64,000 bases of DNA from Umbelopsis isabellina (GCA_016758905.1 JAEPQZ010000005.1:186001-250000), one strand, 5' to 3'. Counted from the first letter of the stretch, positions 1 through 12,778 are shown. Numbers and translations are program-made. The notes: a model not told the origin generated them from the letters alone.

Positions 1-3000
1 CTCAAATGTAGCGTATGTGTTCCTAGACAGATTCGGTTGCGAGTCAGTTCTCTTATTTTGTGGTTAATTGACTAGATAAAGTAGCACTTCAGACTTACTT
101 TAGCGGTTCATTCCAGCATTGCACATGAGACGCATATACTTTAAGCGTGGGACATTTTACCAACGTTCGATCGTATGTCTCTAACGTTAATACCGACAAC
201 TTTCCCCATTCGTATGCTATAACGATCACGTTTGCTAAGCCTTCAGGAGTGTCAAACACGTTCATAGCGGTTCCAATAGTCAGAAGCCCGTATAGTGTGT
301 ACAGATATGGAACTTCTGGGGCCGCCCTGTTATTTACTGTGGCATCCATACCAGTCAGAATAATAAATGACAATAGCTCTGGTCGAGAGAAATAAACTGG
401 AGGGATAGAGCTGATAAGAAGTCGAATAACCCCAAGATGCGCTGCATCCTTGGTTATGGGTAAATTCGAACAATTGCGAATATCTTGCTTATTCATACTT
501 TCGATCTTCTCTGAAATCCCTTTACAATAGGACTGCATTGCTTCTGGAGTGCTGGGCATGCCACGACCTAGAATTTCAAGACCTTCCAGAACACAGTCCA
601 CAGCATCCTTAGTTTTGCCTTCGGCCATGTAGCATTTTAACAGGCCGTGATAGATCTCTGCCTTGTCTTTAGCAAACCTGCTGTTGGCTAGAGCTGTGGT
701 GAACAACTCTTTTGCTTCTTTGAAAAAGGTAGCATGGTATAAAGCATCGGCAAGTCCAAAGTATAAGAACCATGTGGTTTCGTAGAAATTATCCCAGCAA
801 TCAACATTCAATAGACCAATTGCATGCCTAAAATACTTGACAGAAGCATCATAGGCTGTAGCTTGTTTTGCAAACAGGCCGGCTCGAAGATTCAGTGAAA
901 TTAATCGGTGAATCTCCTCCTCACTATCCGGAAGATCTTGTAGTAGTTCAGAACCAGCATTGAGTTGATTGGTTATGTTAAAGATATTTCGATCCAGATA
1001 AGAAGTCAATGCAAAAGCGCCCTGGCGTATTTTCTGGAATAATTCTGCATCGCTCATCATTATGGCTCCGCTTGATTGACTGTCAGCATATTGAAGCATA
1101 AGTCTTCCTATTTTCAGATGTGTCATTTTCCTATCATTCTCCGGAATGAGGCTATAGGCAGCTTGCTGCACACGATCGTGAAGGAACTTGAATTGAATAA
1201 CAATCGGCTCCTTGGATATCGTTCGAGCGTCACTGTTCAGATTTGGTCGATATAAGATATGTCGAGAGCGAATGGCTTCACCCAATGGCGGTGGCGGCGT
1301 GGAGTGCAATGACATTAGTGAATCCTCATCCTCTGTGTTTCCAGTAGAAGTTGTAGAGTATTCGTCGGGAGTATAGGCATTCTCTTCATAAAATGCCATA
1401 GGGACCTTGTAATTTGAATCTAACGGTACTACCAGCTTGGCTGCCAAACCCTCCCACAATTCCATTACCGTGGAACTTAAATCCTTTTGATTCACGATAG
1501 CCAACAAGTCCGAAGTAAATCTATTTCCAATACAAGACGCTAGCAGTAGAACACGTCGTGTTGGCGCTGGTAGCCGGGACATAACGTGAATTAGTAGATC
1601 TATAACATTTGGCGAGATCTCCTTTGCGTAGAGCTTTTTGTTATCCCACTTCCATGCATTCTCATTATAATCAAAATACATGTCGCCATTGGTATAAAAA
1701 GATTTCAACAACTGAGGAGTATAGCAAAAGTGTCAAAGTTAAATATAGGGAGTGATATGATTGTACTTGATGAATTAACTTACCTGGATGACGAAAAATG
1801 GGTTACCCTCTGTCTTTTCATATATTAAGGTTGTAAGATCACTAATATTATTTTCCGCTTGGCGATGATGGCCCTTTGTGCGAGTAGATTCGACGTGTCC
1901 CAGCAGTGTCGCCTGAATGATGCTCTTCACGTCTCTTTGCCTCAGAGGACCAAGCTCAACTGAGTCAACGGTTACGTTTGTATCTTGTTCGAGCTGATCT
2001 AGTATGACCTGCAACAGGTCTCCGGGCTGTACCTCGTTGGATCTAAAAGCTCCAATAAGCAGGAGATGCTGTGATTCAGGATTACATAAAATCTTGCGGA
2101 TCAAATTCAACTCGGTTTTGGATGACCATTGTAAATCATCTGCGTATATGAAAAGATAGCATGTCAGCAACATCCATGCAGACAGAGAACGGTTACATTG
2201 GCAAACACAAACCTAGAAACAAAACAAGTGGTCGTCCTTCCCTTCCAAATACATTAATGAAACGCTGAAATACATTGGTAAACCGAGCTTCAGTTTCTGT
2301 CGGACCTAAAACCGGAATAGCCTTTTGCACACCGATAATTGTCTCTACATCAGGAATAACATCCGTAATCACGCGTCCATTGTCACCAACTGCCGTCTGT
2401 ATCCGTTCCCGCCAGTTATCTAGCTCTGGCGCCGGCTCGCTCAACAGCTGGCGAATGAGATCGCGAAATGCTTGGATCATGGACACGAAGGGAATATCGC
2501 GACCAAACTGATCAAACTTGGACGCTGAAAAGTAGCTTTTAGCCTGCATGACTGGTCGTTGAATCTCATTTACGAGTGACGTTTTGCCAACTCCAGAATA
2601 TCCTTTGATAATAAGCAAATGAGGGTTGTCGTTATTTTGACAATGTGTGAACGCTGAAAGGATGGTGTTTCGTTCCTGAGATCTTCCAAACAAGGTTTGA
2701 GGCAGAATGAATTGCGAGTTTCGATCAACTTCACCGGCTATAAAGCCGTTCCAATCATTCGCTTCATATCGTGTTGTTAGTATTTCGAGATCGCGTTTCA
2801 GCCCTTTTGCACTTTGATAGCGTTCTTCAGGGGCTTTTGCCATCATCTTTAATATTAAATTCGATATCGCAACTGGTATTGATGGAACATGTATATGTGG
2901 TGGAGTGACTGGCTGAACTATATGTTGGTGTATAAGTTCTATGGGATCGTTGGATTCGAATGGTAATTTCCCAGTCAAAAGATGATAAAACGTCGCTCCA

Positions 3001-3801
3001 AGTGAGTAAAAGTCGGAGCGAGTATCTACAGCGCGATTCTACGAGGTATGACACATTAATATTTTGACACGATATGTGAGCTTGCTACTTGCTATAGCTG
3101 CTAGTGAATCACACTTCAATGCTTACCATGCGGCCCGTGCTTTCTGGAGACATATACTCCAAACGGCCCTCTAAGAAATTGGAGTCAGCAGACTTTGCCA
3201 AAGTTGTCATTTCGGTTGTCAGTCGGCTAGCTAGTTCGAAATTGTGAAGTGCTGCTTTGTTATCGGAATCAACCGAGATGGTCTCTGGAGAGATGTTTCG
3301 ATGCACAATGGAGGCCTCATGGATAGATATCAGACAGGACGCTATTTGAGAAGCTATATCCAAAAATTTATCGAGCGGTATAGTCAATTGTGCAATGTCA
3401 GTCTTCTCGCTCAAATAAGCATGTTTTAGGGTCGATCGATCGACTTGTCGTGGATAAACAAGCATCAAACCTCTATAAGTTGATTCGAGAGCGATCGGTT
3501 TCCAAAGACATGGGATATCATCTGGCATATCTTTCAAAAGATTATATTCGTGTCGAAGTTTGGTCATATCGTGAAGGTTCGCATCGCATTCTTTGATTAC
3601 AACTGGCTGGTTCAATTTGATTGATATGGCATTATATACACGAGACTCATGTGCCAGGCGATACCCTTGTAAAGCATTAGGATATACGTCTCGATATCCT
3701 GGCAGAGAAGTATCACTATGTTGCAAGTCATTCTGTGAGAACGACCCGATTGAACGATCCGGAAGCTGACCGGCAAGCGAAAGAGCAGGTCTAGATTTCA
3801 T
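1..3801 (-). CDS. Hybrid histidine kinase with N-terminal kinase-like and AAA-type ATPase domains (5' part)
   Basis: The architecture matches the large fungal histidine kinases related to S. pombe Mak2/Mak3 (group X): a Ser/Thr-kinase-like domain, then an ATPase domain and a long helical region, with GAF, HisKA and receiver domains expected beyond the left edge. Coding exons are 3801-3127, 3038-2213, 2139-1784, 1711-99 and 51-1, and all phases match. The start is the first ATG in frame; a TTG lies just upstream. The ATPase has a P-loop (GYSGVGKTS, near 2600) and a Walker B-like LFLDDLQW spanning the second intron. In the kinase-like part the VIK lysine is present, but the catalytic loop reads HRNIS instead of HRDLK, and the DFG site reads NFE, so it is probably a pseudokinase. 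The likely role is a cytosolic stress or peroxide sensor in a phosphorelay, by family knowledge only. The signalling half is outside the window. Confidence 0.85.
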
Positions 3802-4820
3802 TTCCACAAACTCCAAGGGAATGTGCGAATTTCAGTTGGAGGTTGACAGTAGGGATTACAGAGAAGGTGTGGATTACGGTGTGATTGGAAAGTGCTTATA
3901 ATGTTGCAGTAAGCTATAGTGGAATTGTGTGATAGGTTGGCATAAGAAAGTTTCTCAAATATGCAAAACAGATCGATTAATCGGTTGCTTAAAGATATCC
4001 AAAAAATAGAAAAATGGGGGTGGGAGGAGGGCTGCAGTCGCAACAACACACCATACACACAAAAGGTCAAAAAAAGGGAGGATTGGCGTATCAACAAACC
4101 GAAATTCGAAGGGCTTTGACTGACTTTCGCTCAAGAAGTCATGACATTCCGCCGATGTGTGTGTAACCATGTACCTGAAGCGGATGACTATGTTTGACTG
4201 TTATGCTTCAGGCATTTTAGATCAATGTCTTAATTGCCATTGTTTATCACATTAACAGAATTTCTAATAAAGATCTGTCCATTTTTATCTACTTCCACTT
4301 TGACATTTTCTCTAAGGAACTGATATCAGCCGCCCGAGTGTCACTGCATCATGATATCTAAAGGAAAGCGAAGCTCCAGAAGTTTTTTTTTCGTAAAATA
4401 TACCTGATAGTAGTCCATGGCAGTCGAAGTTGAGAACGTGGCTATGTGATCGGATCTACCAGTGAGCGATACAACGTCCTTCTGACGATAGACAAATCAC
4501 TTTGATCGCTTGATTCACAATGCAGTCGGGGTTTCATACAGTGTAATAAACTCGATTTATTGCACTTTTTGAGGCAACAATAGTTACTTGTCACTCATGG
4601 TCCAGTTTTCTGAGTACCTATAGTTGAGTAAATGAACATGAAAGGCGTTTTTATTTTCAATAGAAACTATCGTTTAACGAGACGATATAGTATTCGATGA
4701 AAGTACTCTGAAACCTGGGATTTTCTTTATGATTTTTTAAATTGAATTTATTAAAGCCATACAAATGCTGATAATGAGTTAGTGCCAAACATCCAATGTC
4801 TGTAAAATAAATAAATACTA
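3802..4820. other. Intergenic region, promoter of the histidine kinase gene
   Basis: About 1 kb between two minus-strand genes. It should hold the 5' leader and promoter of the histidine kinase and the 3' end of the beta-trefoil gene. Only short, unconvincing ORFs overlap it. I see no TATA box, repeat or RNA gene that I can support. Confidence 0.6.
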
Positions 4821-5330
4821 TTAATTGACTTGCACAAACCGCCATAGTTGGTGGGTAGCATCGTTTCCGTACTCCTTGTTTTGAAGTATGAGTGGGGAGG
4901 ACTCTTCTCTGTGGTGGCTCAAGACAGACTCGTGATCTCCAATAGGGGCAACGCGATAAGATTTGCTTTCTACATCGAACTCTGTGATGTCCCAAGCTTG
5001 TGGATCATTATTAGTTTCCAGAATCACTGGATATTCTTCTTTCTTTTGTCTATCTCCATGATTCTCGTATCCTTGCTTGCCTAACCCTTTCATGTATAGA
5101 CCGGTGGCAACAGATTTGATGTAGAAACCACCACCGGTGAAACTCACTTCCCAAACATGTTCTTGAGATGTCACGATCACGTCGTGCTTGTTCGCAGCTG
5201 GTGTAATATAAGCAGGATGTACTTCAGCTTGGGCAATCAGATACTTTCCATTTGTAAACAAATGTCGGGCTAGCGCTCCTTGGGTCAGTAACATGGCTGA
5301 GATGCCATAAAGAACAAGTGATTTAAGCAT
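4821..5330 (-). CDS. Small secreted beta-trefoil protein (ricin B / I66 inhibitor-like)
   Basis: A single-exon gene of 169 residues. The first about 21 residues form a signal peptide (hydrophobic core ending QGALA). The mature part has three evenly spaced tryptophans in similar settings: HVWEV at W60, QAWDI at W113 and QLWRF at W163. This roughly 50-residue periodicity is the hallmark of a three-lobed beta-trefoil, as in ricin-B lectins and fungal serine-protease inhibitors of family I66. No cysteine is seen in the mature chain. The upstream in-frame ATG at 5408 would put the signal peptide internal, so the ATG at 5330 is preferred; a TATA box 57 bp upstream agrees. The likely role is an extracellular inhibitor or lectin; which of the two cannot be told from sequence alone. 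Confidence 0.75.
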   Translation of the reverse strand: MLKSLVLYGISAMLLTQGALARHLFTNGKYLIAQAEVHPAYITPAANKHDVIVTSQEHVWEVSFTGGGFYIKSVATGLYMKGLGKQGYENHGDRQKKEEYPVILETNNDPQAWDITEFDVESKSYRVAPIGDHESVLSHHREESSPLILQNKEYGNDATHQLWRFVQVN

Positions 5331-5386
5331 TGTTTGATAAAGTTGAATATTGAATTTTGAGATGATCGATAAAGAACCATGGTTGC

Positions 5387-5394
5387 TATTTATA
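5387..5394 (-). promoter_or_regulatory. TATA box of the beta-trefoil gene
   Basis: TATAAATA on the minus strand, 57 bp upstream of the chosen ATG at 5330. It supports that start over the longer reading frame, whose ATG (5408) lies upstream of the box. Confidence 0.6.
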
Positions 5395-5408
5395 CAATAT
5401 GAATTCAC

Positions 5409-6513
5409 AGACTTGCAATATTGACAGCGAAATCGAGATTTCTAAGTCATGGCCCAGCCGTTGCGATCTCAATGCTCACACCAGTGCAGCACGTTAAAAT
5501 CGTCATTATCAGTAAGAAGAAATGGACTTCTAAAGTCTAGAAATTCTTTCAGTAACAATGGAGATAACAACCATTGACTTTAAATGCTTAAACAAATATC
5601 ATGCAATGTGAAGGTCACAATGTTGCTGGTCTACAAGCCAACTGTGCTTATTTAAACTGCCCAATGCCAGGCTGGAAAGGGGGTATCTAATTTGTTTCTG
5701 TCATTGCAAACTTTCTATTTGGCCTGTAACCCACGTACTTGGTAATGCCTATTTGAGCGCCGGGCTGCATGATTTGCTGCTCGTTTCTCCAGCATTTTAC
5801 CGAGTCTGAAAGCGATCGAGAACATAATTCTAAGTTTGAACAGCAGCGCAAACAAAAGGTGATTAGCCTGCAATATACCGGTGGTGAAACGCAAAAATGC
5901 AAATATGCATTGCTTTCAATATCTTTTGTGCGTCGAGAGGTATTCAATAAACAAAGACTTGTCAGGATGCGCTATCACCAGTAAGAAGTACATACATTTA
6001 TATAAAAATCGGGGCTATAAAAAGTGATTAACCTGAACGCTTATTAAAATAATTTTTCAAATGACAATCCAGTAGCATATAAGATATGTCGATATATACC
6101 TCAGGACTTCATGTCACAAAGCTAAAGACATATAATTTCCAATCAGGTTGCAAATACCTCAAACAACAAACAAGCTGCATAATATCAGGGAAAGATTTAA
6201 CGTTGTGCTGCCATGCGATTTTAATTGCAACTCTAAACACCTTAATTTCATTCCTATTTCTTCTTATTTCTTTGATATGTAAGACAACTATGTTGATTGA
6301 AAACCCAGATTAATGGTGGAAATTACTTTAAGAATTTTCATTCATCTTTTGCTATAGTATGATTACGGAGCTTTGGGTTTCCCCCGCAAATGTCATCAAC
6401 GGCCATTGACTCAGGCCAAAAGGCTTATCGTCGCACGTGACCCTGGGATTTTGACCACAAAGGGACAAATTTTCCAGCGCAACTCCAACCTGCAGCTTGT
6501 AGCAAACACCAGC
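5409..6513. other. Divergent intergenic region
   Basis: About 1.1 kb between the minus-strand secreted gene and the plus-strand aminopeptidase. It must hold both promoters. The open frames in it lack coding character, and I see no RNA gene or mobile element. Confidence 0.6.
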
Positions 6514-8828
6514 ATGTGTGGCATCCGTGAACCGAACACTCTTTCTAACATCGACCAAGTGAAGACAACTCACTTGCATCTCGACTGGACTATCTCTTTC
6601 GAGAAGAACCTTCTCAGTGGTCATGCCATCTTGGACTTGATCAGTCTGGTTGATGGAGTCGATAAGGTTGTCCTTGACACGAGCTTCTTGGAAGTGACTA
6701 AGGCAACCTTTGACGGAAAAGACGCGAAGGTAAATTAATAAAATTCTGATATACTCATATATTGGTGCGTATGTCTAATACAAAACAATCGCTACAGTTC
6801 ACCATGGGCGAGAGACAAGGCACCTTTGGCTCACCTTTGACTGTAACTCTCCCTAACGCGATTGAGAAGGCTGGAACCAGCTTCAAACTTCGTCTTGATT
6901 ACTCCACCACCGAGAAATGCACTGCTATCCAGTATTTGAAGCCGTCTCAGACTGAGGGAAAGAAGGTATTTTAGTAAAGCGCTTCTCCGAGACCTCGGAG
7001 CACAGGTTTACTAACTCCATTATTTTCATAGCATCCCTATCTCTTCAGTCAATGCGAACCTGTAAGTAAATAATGCTATTTTGAGATTATGTATGTTGCA
7101 GGCATCTTATTATTTCCTTTTAGATTCACGCCAGGGCCCTTGCGCCCTGCCAAGACTCTCCTTCCATCAAGCTAACATATTCAGCTGATGTTACCTCTCC
7201 TCTTCAAGTGGTGATGTCTGCCTTACACACAGGTGTGAAGGATAGTGGAAATGGACAAAAAACTTACAGCTTTGAGCAGCGCACAACAATTCCTTCTTAC
7301 CTTATCGCTATTGCTGCTGGTAACTTGGTTGGTCGCGAGATTGGTCCCCGTAGTACAGTTTGGTGCGAACCTGAGGTCATTGATTCTGCTGCTTGGGAAT
7401 TCACTGTAAGTTTTCATGACCATTATAAGCGACATGATGGACTGACATACTGATTATCTAATTGACAGGATACCGAAAAGTTCATTGCTACTGGCGAAGA
7501 GCTGTTGACTCCATATGAATGGGGACGCTATGATTTGTTGGTTCTTCCGCCTTCTTTCCCCTATGGTGGTATGGAGAATCCTTGCTTGACTTTTGTTACT
7601 CCTACTCTTCTTGCTGGTGATAAGAGCGCCGTTGATGTTGTCGCTCACGAAATTGCACATAGTTGGATGGGAAATTTGGTCACAACTGAAAGCTGGGTAA
7701 GCATTTATTCACACTGGTTTATATTGAGAAAACAGAAATATTGATACACCTATGACTACTTTAGGAACACTTTTGGCTTAACGAAGGTTGGACCGTTTTT
7801 GTTGAACGCAAGATTACCGGTCGCATGCACGGTGAAGCCGAGCGCCAATTTAGCTCTATTATTGGATGGAAGGCACTCAAGGAAAGTGTTGAGTTGTTTG
7901 GTCATGATTCGCCAGCTACTCGCCTGAACACTGATTTGACCGGGATCGATCCTGATGACTACTTCTCATCCATTCCTTACGGTATGTAATTCACAATAAC
8001 CTGCTTGTCAATATTAAGAGATCGACTAGCTCATATTGTTATTACCTTATGTTTTCAAGAGAAGGGATTCAACTTGTTGTATCATATTGAAAAGGTCGTC
8101 GGAGGACCCAAGATTTTCGAGCCTTACATGAAGGCACATGTTGAGAAGTTTGCTTCCAAGACTGTCAACACCGAGCAATGGAAGGCATATCTGTACGAGT
8201 TTATGGAAAAGACATATGGTCAAGAGGTCGTTGATAAGCTCAACACCATTGATTTCGAACTTTGGTTGCGTGGCACTGGCATGCCTCCTGTAGATCCTCA
8301 ATTTGATACCACCTTGGCAGATGCATGCTACAAATTGGCTGATAAGTGGGACAAGGCTCGTGAAGATAAGGACTTGAAGCAATTTTCTCCCATTGATGTC
8401 TCAACCTTCACCGCCACTCAAAAGAGTAAGTGAAGCAAGTGCGCGTTCGCGAAGCGAATGAAAGATCAATGCTAAATATACCTTTTTCAGTTGTATTTTT
8501 GGAGCGCATGACAGACATGGATAGTCTTCCCCATGCTTTGTTGAACAAGATGGATGAGCTTTACCAACTTACCACTGTTCGCAATGCTGATGTTCGTTTC
8601 AGATGGCAGCAGCTGTGTCTGCAAGCTTCATATGAACGTATTTATCCTGAAGTTGTGAAATTTGTCACTGAGCAGGGTCGTATGAAGTTCGTTCGTCCTT
8701 TGTACCGTCTCTTGTACAAGGCTAAGAACGGCTCTGATCTTGCCCGCGATACCTACATGAAGCATCGCGACTTCTATCATCCTATTGCTGGACAATTGAT
8801 TGAGAAGGATATTGGTATCAAGCAGTAA
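6514..8828 (+). CDS. LTA4H: Leukotriene A-4 hydrolase-type M1 aminopeptidase
   Basis: Zinc metallo-aminopeptidase and epoxide hydrolase of family M1, cytosolic in relatives (yeast Lap2, human LTA4H). Eight exons: 6514-6729, 6798-6965, 7032-7061, 7124-7405, 7469-7696, 7765-7981, 8060-8425, 8491-8828. They join in phase to 614 residues, against 611 in human. Seen directly: the substrate-binding GGMEN at 265-269, the zinc site HEIAH at 292-296, and the third ligand in WLNE at E315, exactly 18 residues after HEIAH. The C-terminal helical domain is complete. The start is set by homology of the [12 protein letters not shown] segment to fungal relatives. The third exon is only 30 bp and codes [10 protein letters not shown], a conserved segment. 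Likely roles are peptide trimming and lipid epoxide turnover. An A-rich tract follows the stop codon. Confidence 0.95.
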
Positions 8829-9152
8829 AAAAAAAAAAGGAAAAAAAAAATGCGGTTCATAGATGGTAAATGACGATCATACCGCTTGTTACAAAAGTGC
8901 GGCCTTTTGGGCACATTACATCTATTATAATCTCTTTTAGATTACGTTTCTATTTTCCTTTTTATTGTATCGCTGAGAGCCAGTCCCAGTCGGTATCGAA
9001 CAGGGAACAAAATAGAGGGAATAAATTATAAAAACGGGAACAAAGTCTTTTCCTGAGAGAAAAGATTGTTATTTTTGTATGTGCTATAATACAGGCTCAT
9101 TAGAGAGAACCGAAACTGCTAGGGGTTTCTACTTGTAAGTATGCTTGGTATA
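8829..9152. other. Convergent 3' intergenic region
   Basis: 324 bp between the stop codons of the aminopeptidase (+) and mannosyltransferase (-). It begins with A-rich tracts directly after the LTA4H stop. It holds 3' UTR sequence for both genes, and I see no other feature. Confidence 0.6.
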
Positions 9153-11357
9153 TTACTGCTGCTTAGAAGATGATGGTTGCTTTTGCTGAGGGGTTTTCTT
9201 AGCAGCAGGTGTAGGCGCTGGCTTCTGTTGGCCCTTGTGACCAGCCATGATATGCTTACCCAAAAGTTGTTTACCATCTGGCAGGAAATTCCATGTCTTT
9301 CCTCCTTCAGGGTATAGATTCCAATCAGCAAAGCACGAGCCCCACATATAATCAAAGTTTGGAGTATCATCTAAGCAAATGCAGGTTTTGAAAGTCAGTT
9401 ACTGGATTAGATAATAAGACCCAAATTGTTATTATTGCCTTACCGGGACACATGCATTTACCGTGAATGCCATCATCAGTGCAGTGGGCAAACGAGTCAT
9501 GCTATTTTCCCGACCAATGTTAGGTAATCAATGTAAAGGAAAAGGAAAGGGCAAAGTAGATAAGATGTTCTTTACCTTGTAGCCGATATCGTCGAAGAAA
9601 TGCACTTCGCTCTTTTTTAGGAACATACCAGCAGCTAAACTATGAACAATGGCATCACCCCATCTTTCGTAGAAAAAGTTACCAGTGCTGTCCAAGTAGT
9701 TGAAATAAGCTTGATATTCAGGTCGGCGCCACAAATTGAGATTGGCAATCTCAAAGTTACTCCAAAAGTGGCAAAGGTTGTAACCTTCCATGGGGTTACC
9801 AAAGAATCGCAATAAAGTAGTGTTTAACTGATTGAGATGAGCAAAGTTCATGGTATGGTCCCATAATGTGGGTATGGTTTCTGGAAGTTCCTCAAGCGCG
9901 ATATTAAATCCGTATTGCTTTCCATTGTCTTGCATGTATAGGAAGGGATCGTAATCAAGATCACAATAAAAATGGACACCTGGCTCCACACGCCTATTGT
10001 AAAAACATAAATAAACCGGATCATGCTAATACAAACTCAAAATATTGCACCCACCAGTAGTACTCATAGGGTTGAATCAATGGGTGATTGTAGAAAAATC
10101 CCGAATTGAAGCGACACATATGTCGGTAGCTGAGACTACCACCTATTTATCGATGCAAGTCACCAAAAGTTAGCCACTTTGCATTGCGAATCTTCCCGCC
10201 CAAATCCGAAAAGCTTGTGAGACCTACCATACATAACTCCTCTAGCCTGATAATCCATTAATTGGTCTGCTGCAACAGATTGGTTGACAAATTCCGGATA
10301 CGACCACATGTCTTCATTGATGTTGCCAAACGTCACTTTTGAAGAGGTCAGTGCCTTAATAGATTCTTTGAATTCGTCGCTAAAGTCATCATCGTTAAGG
10401 AATACGTATGGATATTGATATTTGCGATTAAATCGACTAAGTGGATGTCAGTGATCACAACTTCACCTATATAATACATATACATTCACTCAAAAACACC
10501 TACTCTTCGAATTGTCGAAGGGTTCGTCGCATGGGAACAAGCTCACTATTTCGACAGAGGATGACAATGACTGCATTTGCACGTCTTTCACACTTTAAGC
10601 CCTTACAAACTGCTCGAGACGAGTTTTTGGTTCCCTTGCTAGTATCTTGGTAATCAAAAATGTATGGACTGGCTTTTTTCAGTGTTTTGGGGAATTCAGC
10701 AACTGTCTCAAGCACAAGTTGACGAGGTTCAACTTCCCAGAGATTATGATCGAATTCAAGAGGTAGATGGTCAGCAGGGTCTGTTTCAAGAGACTGATTT
10801 TCGGCATTCGCATAGGATTCTGACTCCTTTGAATCATTATCACTTGTAAAGTCTTCTTCTGCCGTGTCTTCCTCGTCTTCAGGTAGAGCATTCTCTCTGT
10901 CATAAGTGGAATCGGCTTCTGAATCCATTTCATCAGCGGTGACCACGTTTAGGGTATTGTCCGAAACCGAGTCGTCCGAAGTAACATTAGTGGATTTCTC
11001 GACATCGTCCTTCTCAGTTTGTTTCTTCGCTTCGATAGCCTTTTCCTCTTTCATTTTTTCTTCAGCTGCCAGCGCTGCTTGAACATCGGCATTCACTTTA
11101 TCAATTATTTGAGGTTCGCCCAACGAGTCGTGTTCTTCCCAATCGAAGCCTGGATGACCACCCTCGGCAGATTTGCTGCCTAGATCTATTACTACTTCAC
11201 GTTCTTTCTCTTCAGCCAAGGCAACGACCTTCAACGACTCATCCGATACAGCGTTTGCTATGTCCGAGGTCTTGCCTGAAAACAATAGCATGGACGAGCA
11301 GTATATTAAAACTACAAGAGCCAAAAGCAATATCCTTGCCGATAACTGAACAGCCAT
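9153..11357 (-). CDS. GT15 (KTR/MNT1-type) alpha-1,2-mannosyltransferase
   Basis: Golgi type II membrane enzyme that adds alpha-1,2-mannose to N- and O-glycans of cell-wall proteins. Exons 11357-10504, 10436-10228, 10142-10055, 9993-9576, 9501-9444 and 9370-9153 join to 614 residues. Residues 1-31 hold a short cytosolic tail and one membrane anchor. A long acidic, low-complexity stem (about residues 40-220) follows; it is unusually Asp/Glu/Ser-rich. The catalytic domain carries family signatures: [15 protein letters not shown] across intron 1, [18 protein letters not shown] across intron 2, and [10 protein letters not shown] and [12 protein letters not shown] in exon 4. The C-terminus ends in a Lys/Pro/Gln-rich tail. 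It is convergent with the LTA4H gene, leaving 324 bp between the stop codons. Which KTR/KRE2 subtype cannot be decided by eye. Confidence 0.93.
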
Positions 11358-12778
11358 GATAGGAGAATGGTGCGAGCTGAGCAGAGTATAAGGATGAGAG
11401 AAAAGAGAAGGGGAAAAAAGAGTGCTATTATGCAATAACTTAACGCTGTAAGTTTTTTTTTCCTTTTATAAAAACCAGGTCAGCACCCAGCCGATTGGCA
11501 AGCTGGACAATTAAGTAAGAATAAACCATACCGAAAACAGATATCCCAGCAACTAGTAGGGATTCACATACTTTTTGAGTTTTCCCATCCATTGCTCTCC
11601 CTGGTTTGTATTGCTTTTTTTATACGCTTACTCCATAGTTCTTCGTGGTTCATGTTTGGCATTTTGATATACGTCAACATGCCAGCCATAGTGGAACCAC
11701 AGGCAAAACTGTGGCGTTTTCCGTGCGGCCATACAAAAAATCATCACATCCGTCATAATACTCCGCTTGTACTCCATTGCTAACAATGCTTGCCACTTAA
11801 ACAAAATCGTGCCTGAGCTTTTCTACAAAGGCACTGTGCGACTACAAAGGCATCTTCTGATTGGAGAAAAAATAAAACTACATAATTAAGTAATGAATAA
11901 GGATATGCTTAGTCTATGTACCTCATATACTTTCCCGACGGCCCAGTGCATTTCTCGCCACCGGATGACCAGTCGTCTGGAAAATCTTGGAGCTATGATT
12001 ATTATTGGATTACATTAAAGCTTTATTATGGAAGCATAAGAATAGTAGCTTCTGTTCAAATGATGCTCCTGATTTGTGGGCAACATCGGCTTTATGTATA
12101 GTAAGTCTTGGCAAGAGCAAGTTTGGTTTCCAGCCGAAAATACCGAGGTTATTATACCTATATTTGTTTTGGAAAATCTCCTTGTGTCCAGATGACTGTA
12201 AAAAGCTCATCTAACCACTGTACAGTAATAGATACTTAATATGTCCTGTTATCGTTCAGTGACCTTGATCCCTAGCTTAACTCTTTGTGATCAACCTAGT
12301 ATATTACAAGGATTAGCAGCGGAGTGCTCTCTGACTTGGTACACAACAAAGATGAGGGTCTGAAACCCCCCCCCCCGCGAGCGAACCACGTGCCAAGGGG
12401 AAATAATGTTACTGCCACTCCTAGCAACCGCTAATTTATGAAACTTCCTCAGGCTTGTTATGTTATTGCAATGAATTGCAGTTATGTGTAAGGCAATTTG
12501 GAGACTGATATCGCAGAAACATCGAAGATAGATTATTAACTCTTTTATTATGATATGCGGTGTTCGCATCAAGTTAGAATTGTGTCTATTACGCTTGTAA
12601 GAAGCATATTTGAGAAAGACGATCTGATGTTTAAAAGGGATACATCATGCTCCAAAGGGCAAGATAAAGAAAAGCTGGGTGTCAAAATGGTGAGATTACA
12701 TGATTGGTAGTCTTTGTCAATGGGATGAGAAATGTTTTGGTATTTTTTTAGGAGGGAGGGGAGATTCATTGATACATA
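11358..12778. other. Intergenic region with mannosyltransferase promoter
   Basis: About 1.4 kb between two minus-strand genes. The right-hand part is the 3' side of the unknown secreted gene; the left-hand part is the GT15 promoter. It includes an 11-bp C tract at 12366-12376. Small ORFs overlap on both strands without coding features. Confidence 0.55.
11463..11470 (-). promoter_or_regulatory. TATA-like box of the GT15 mannosyltransferase gene
   Basis: TATAAAAG on the minus strand, about 106 bp upstream of the ATG at 11357. The position and sequence fit a core promoter, but it was not tested. Confidence 0.45.

Noticed and set aside
7223-7435. Minus-strand ORFs under the aminopeptidase, and many antisense frames in conserved exons
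   Set aside because: They are shadows of strongly coding exons on the other strand, with no independent splice or start support.
10441-10849. Plus-strand ORFs inside the GT15 gene
   Set aside because: They are antisense to the acidic stem and catalytic exons; the coding strand is clear.
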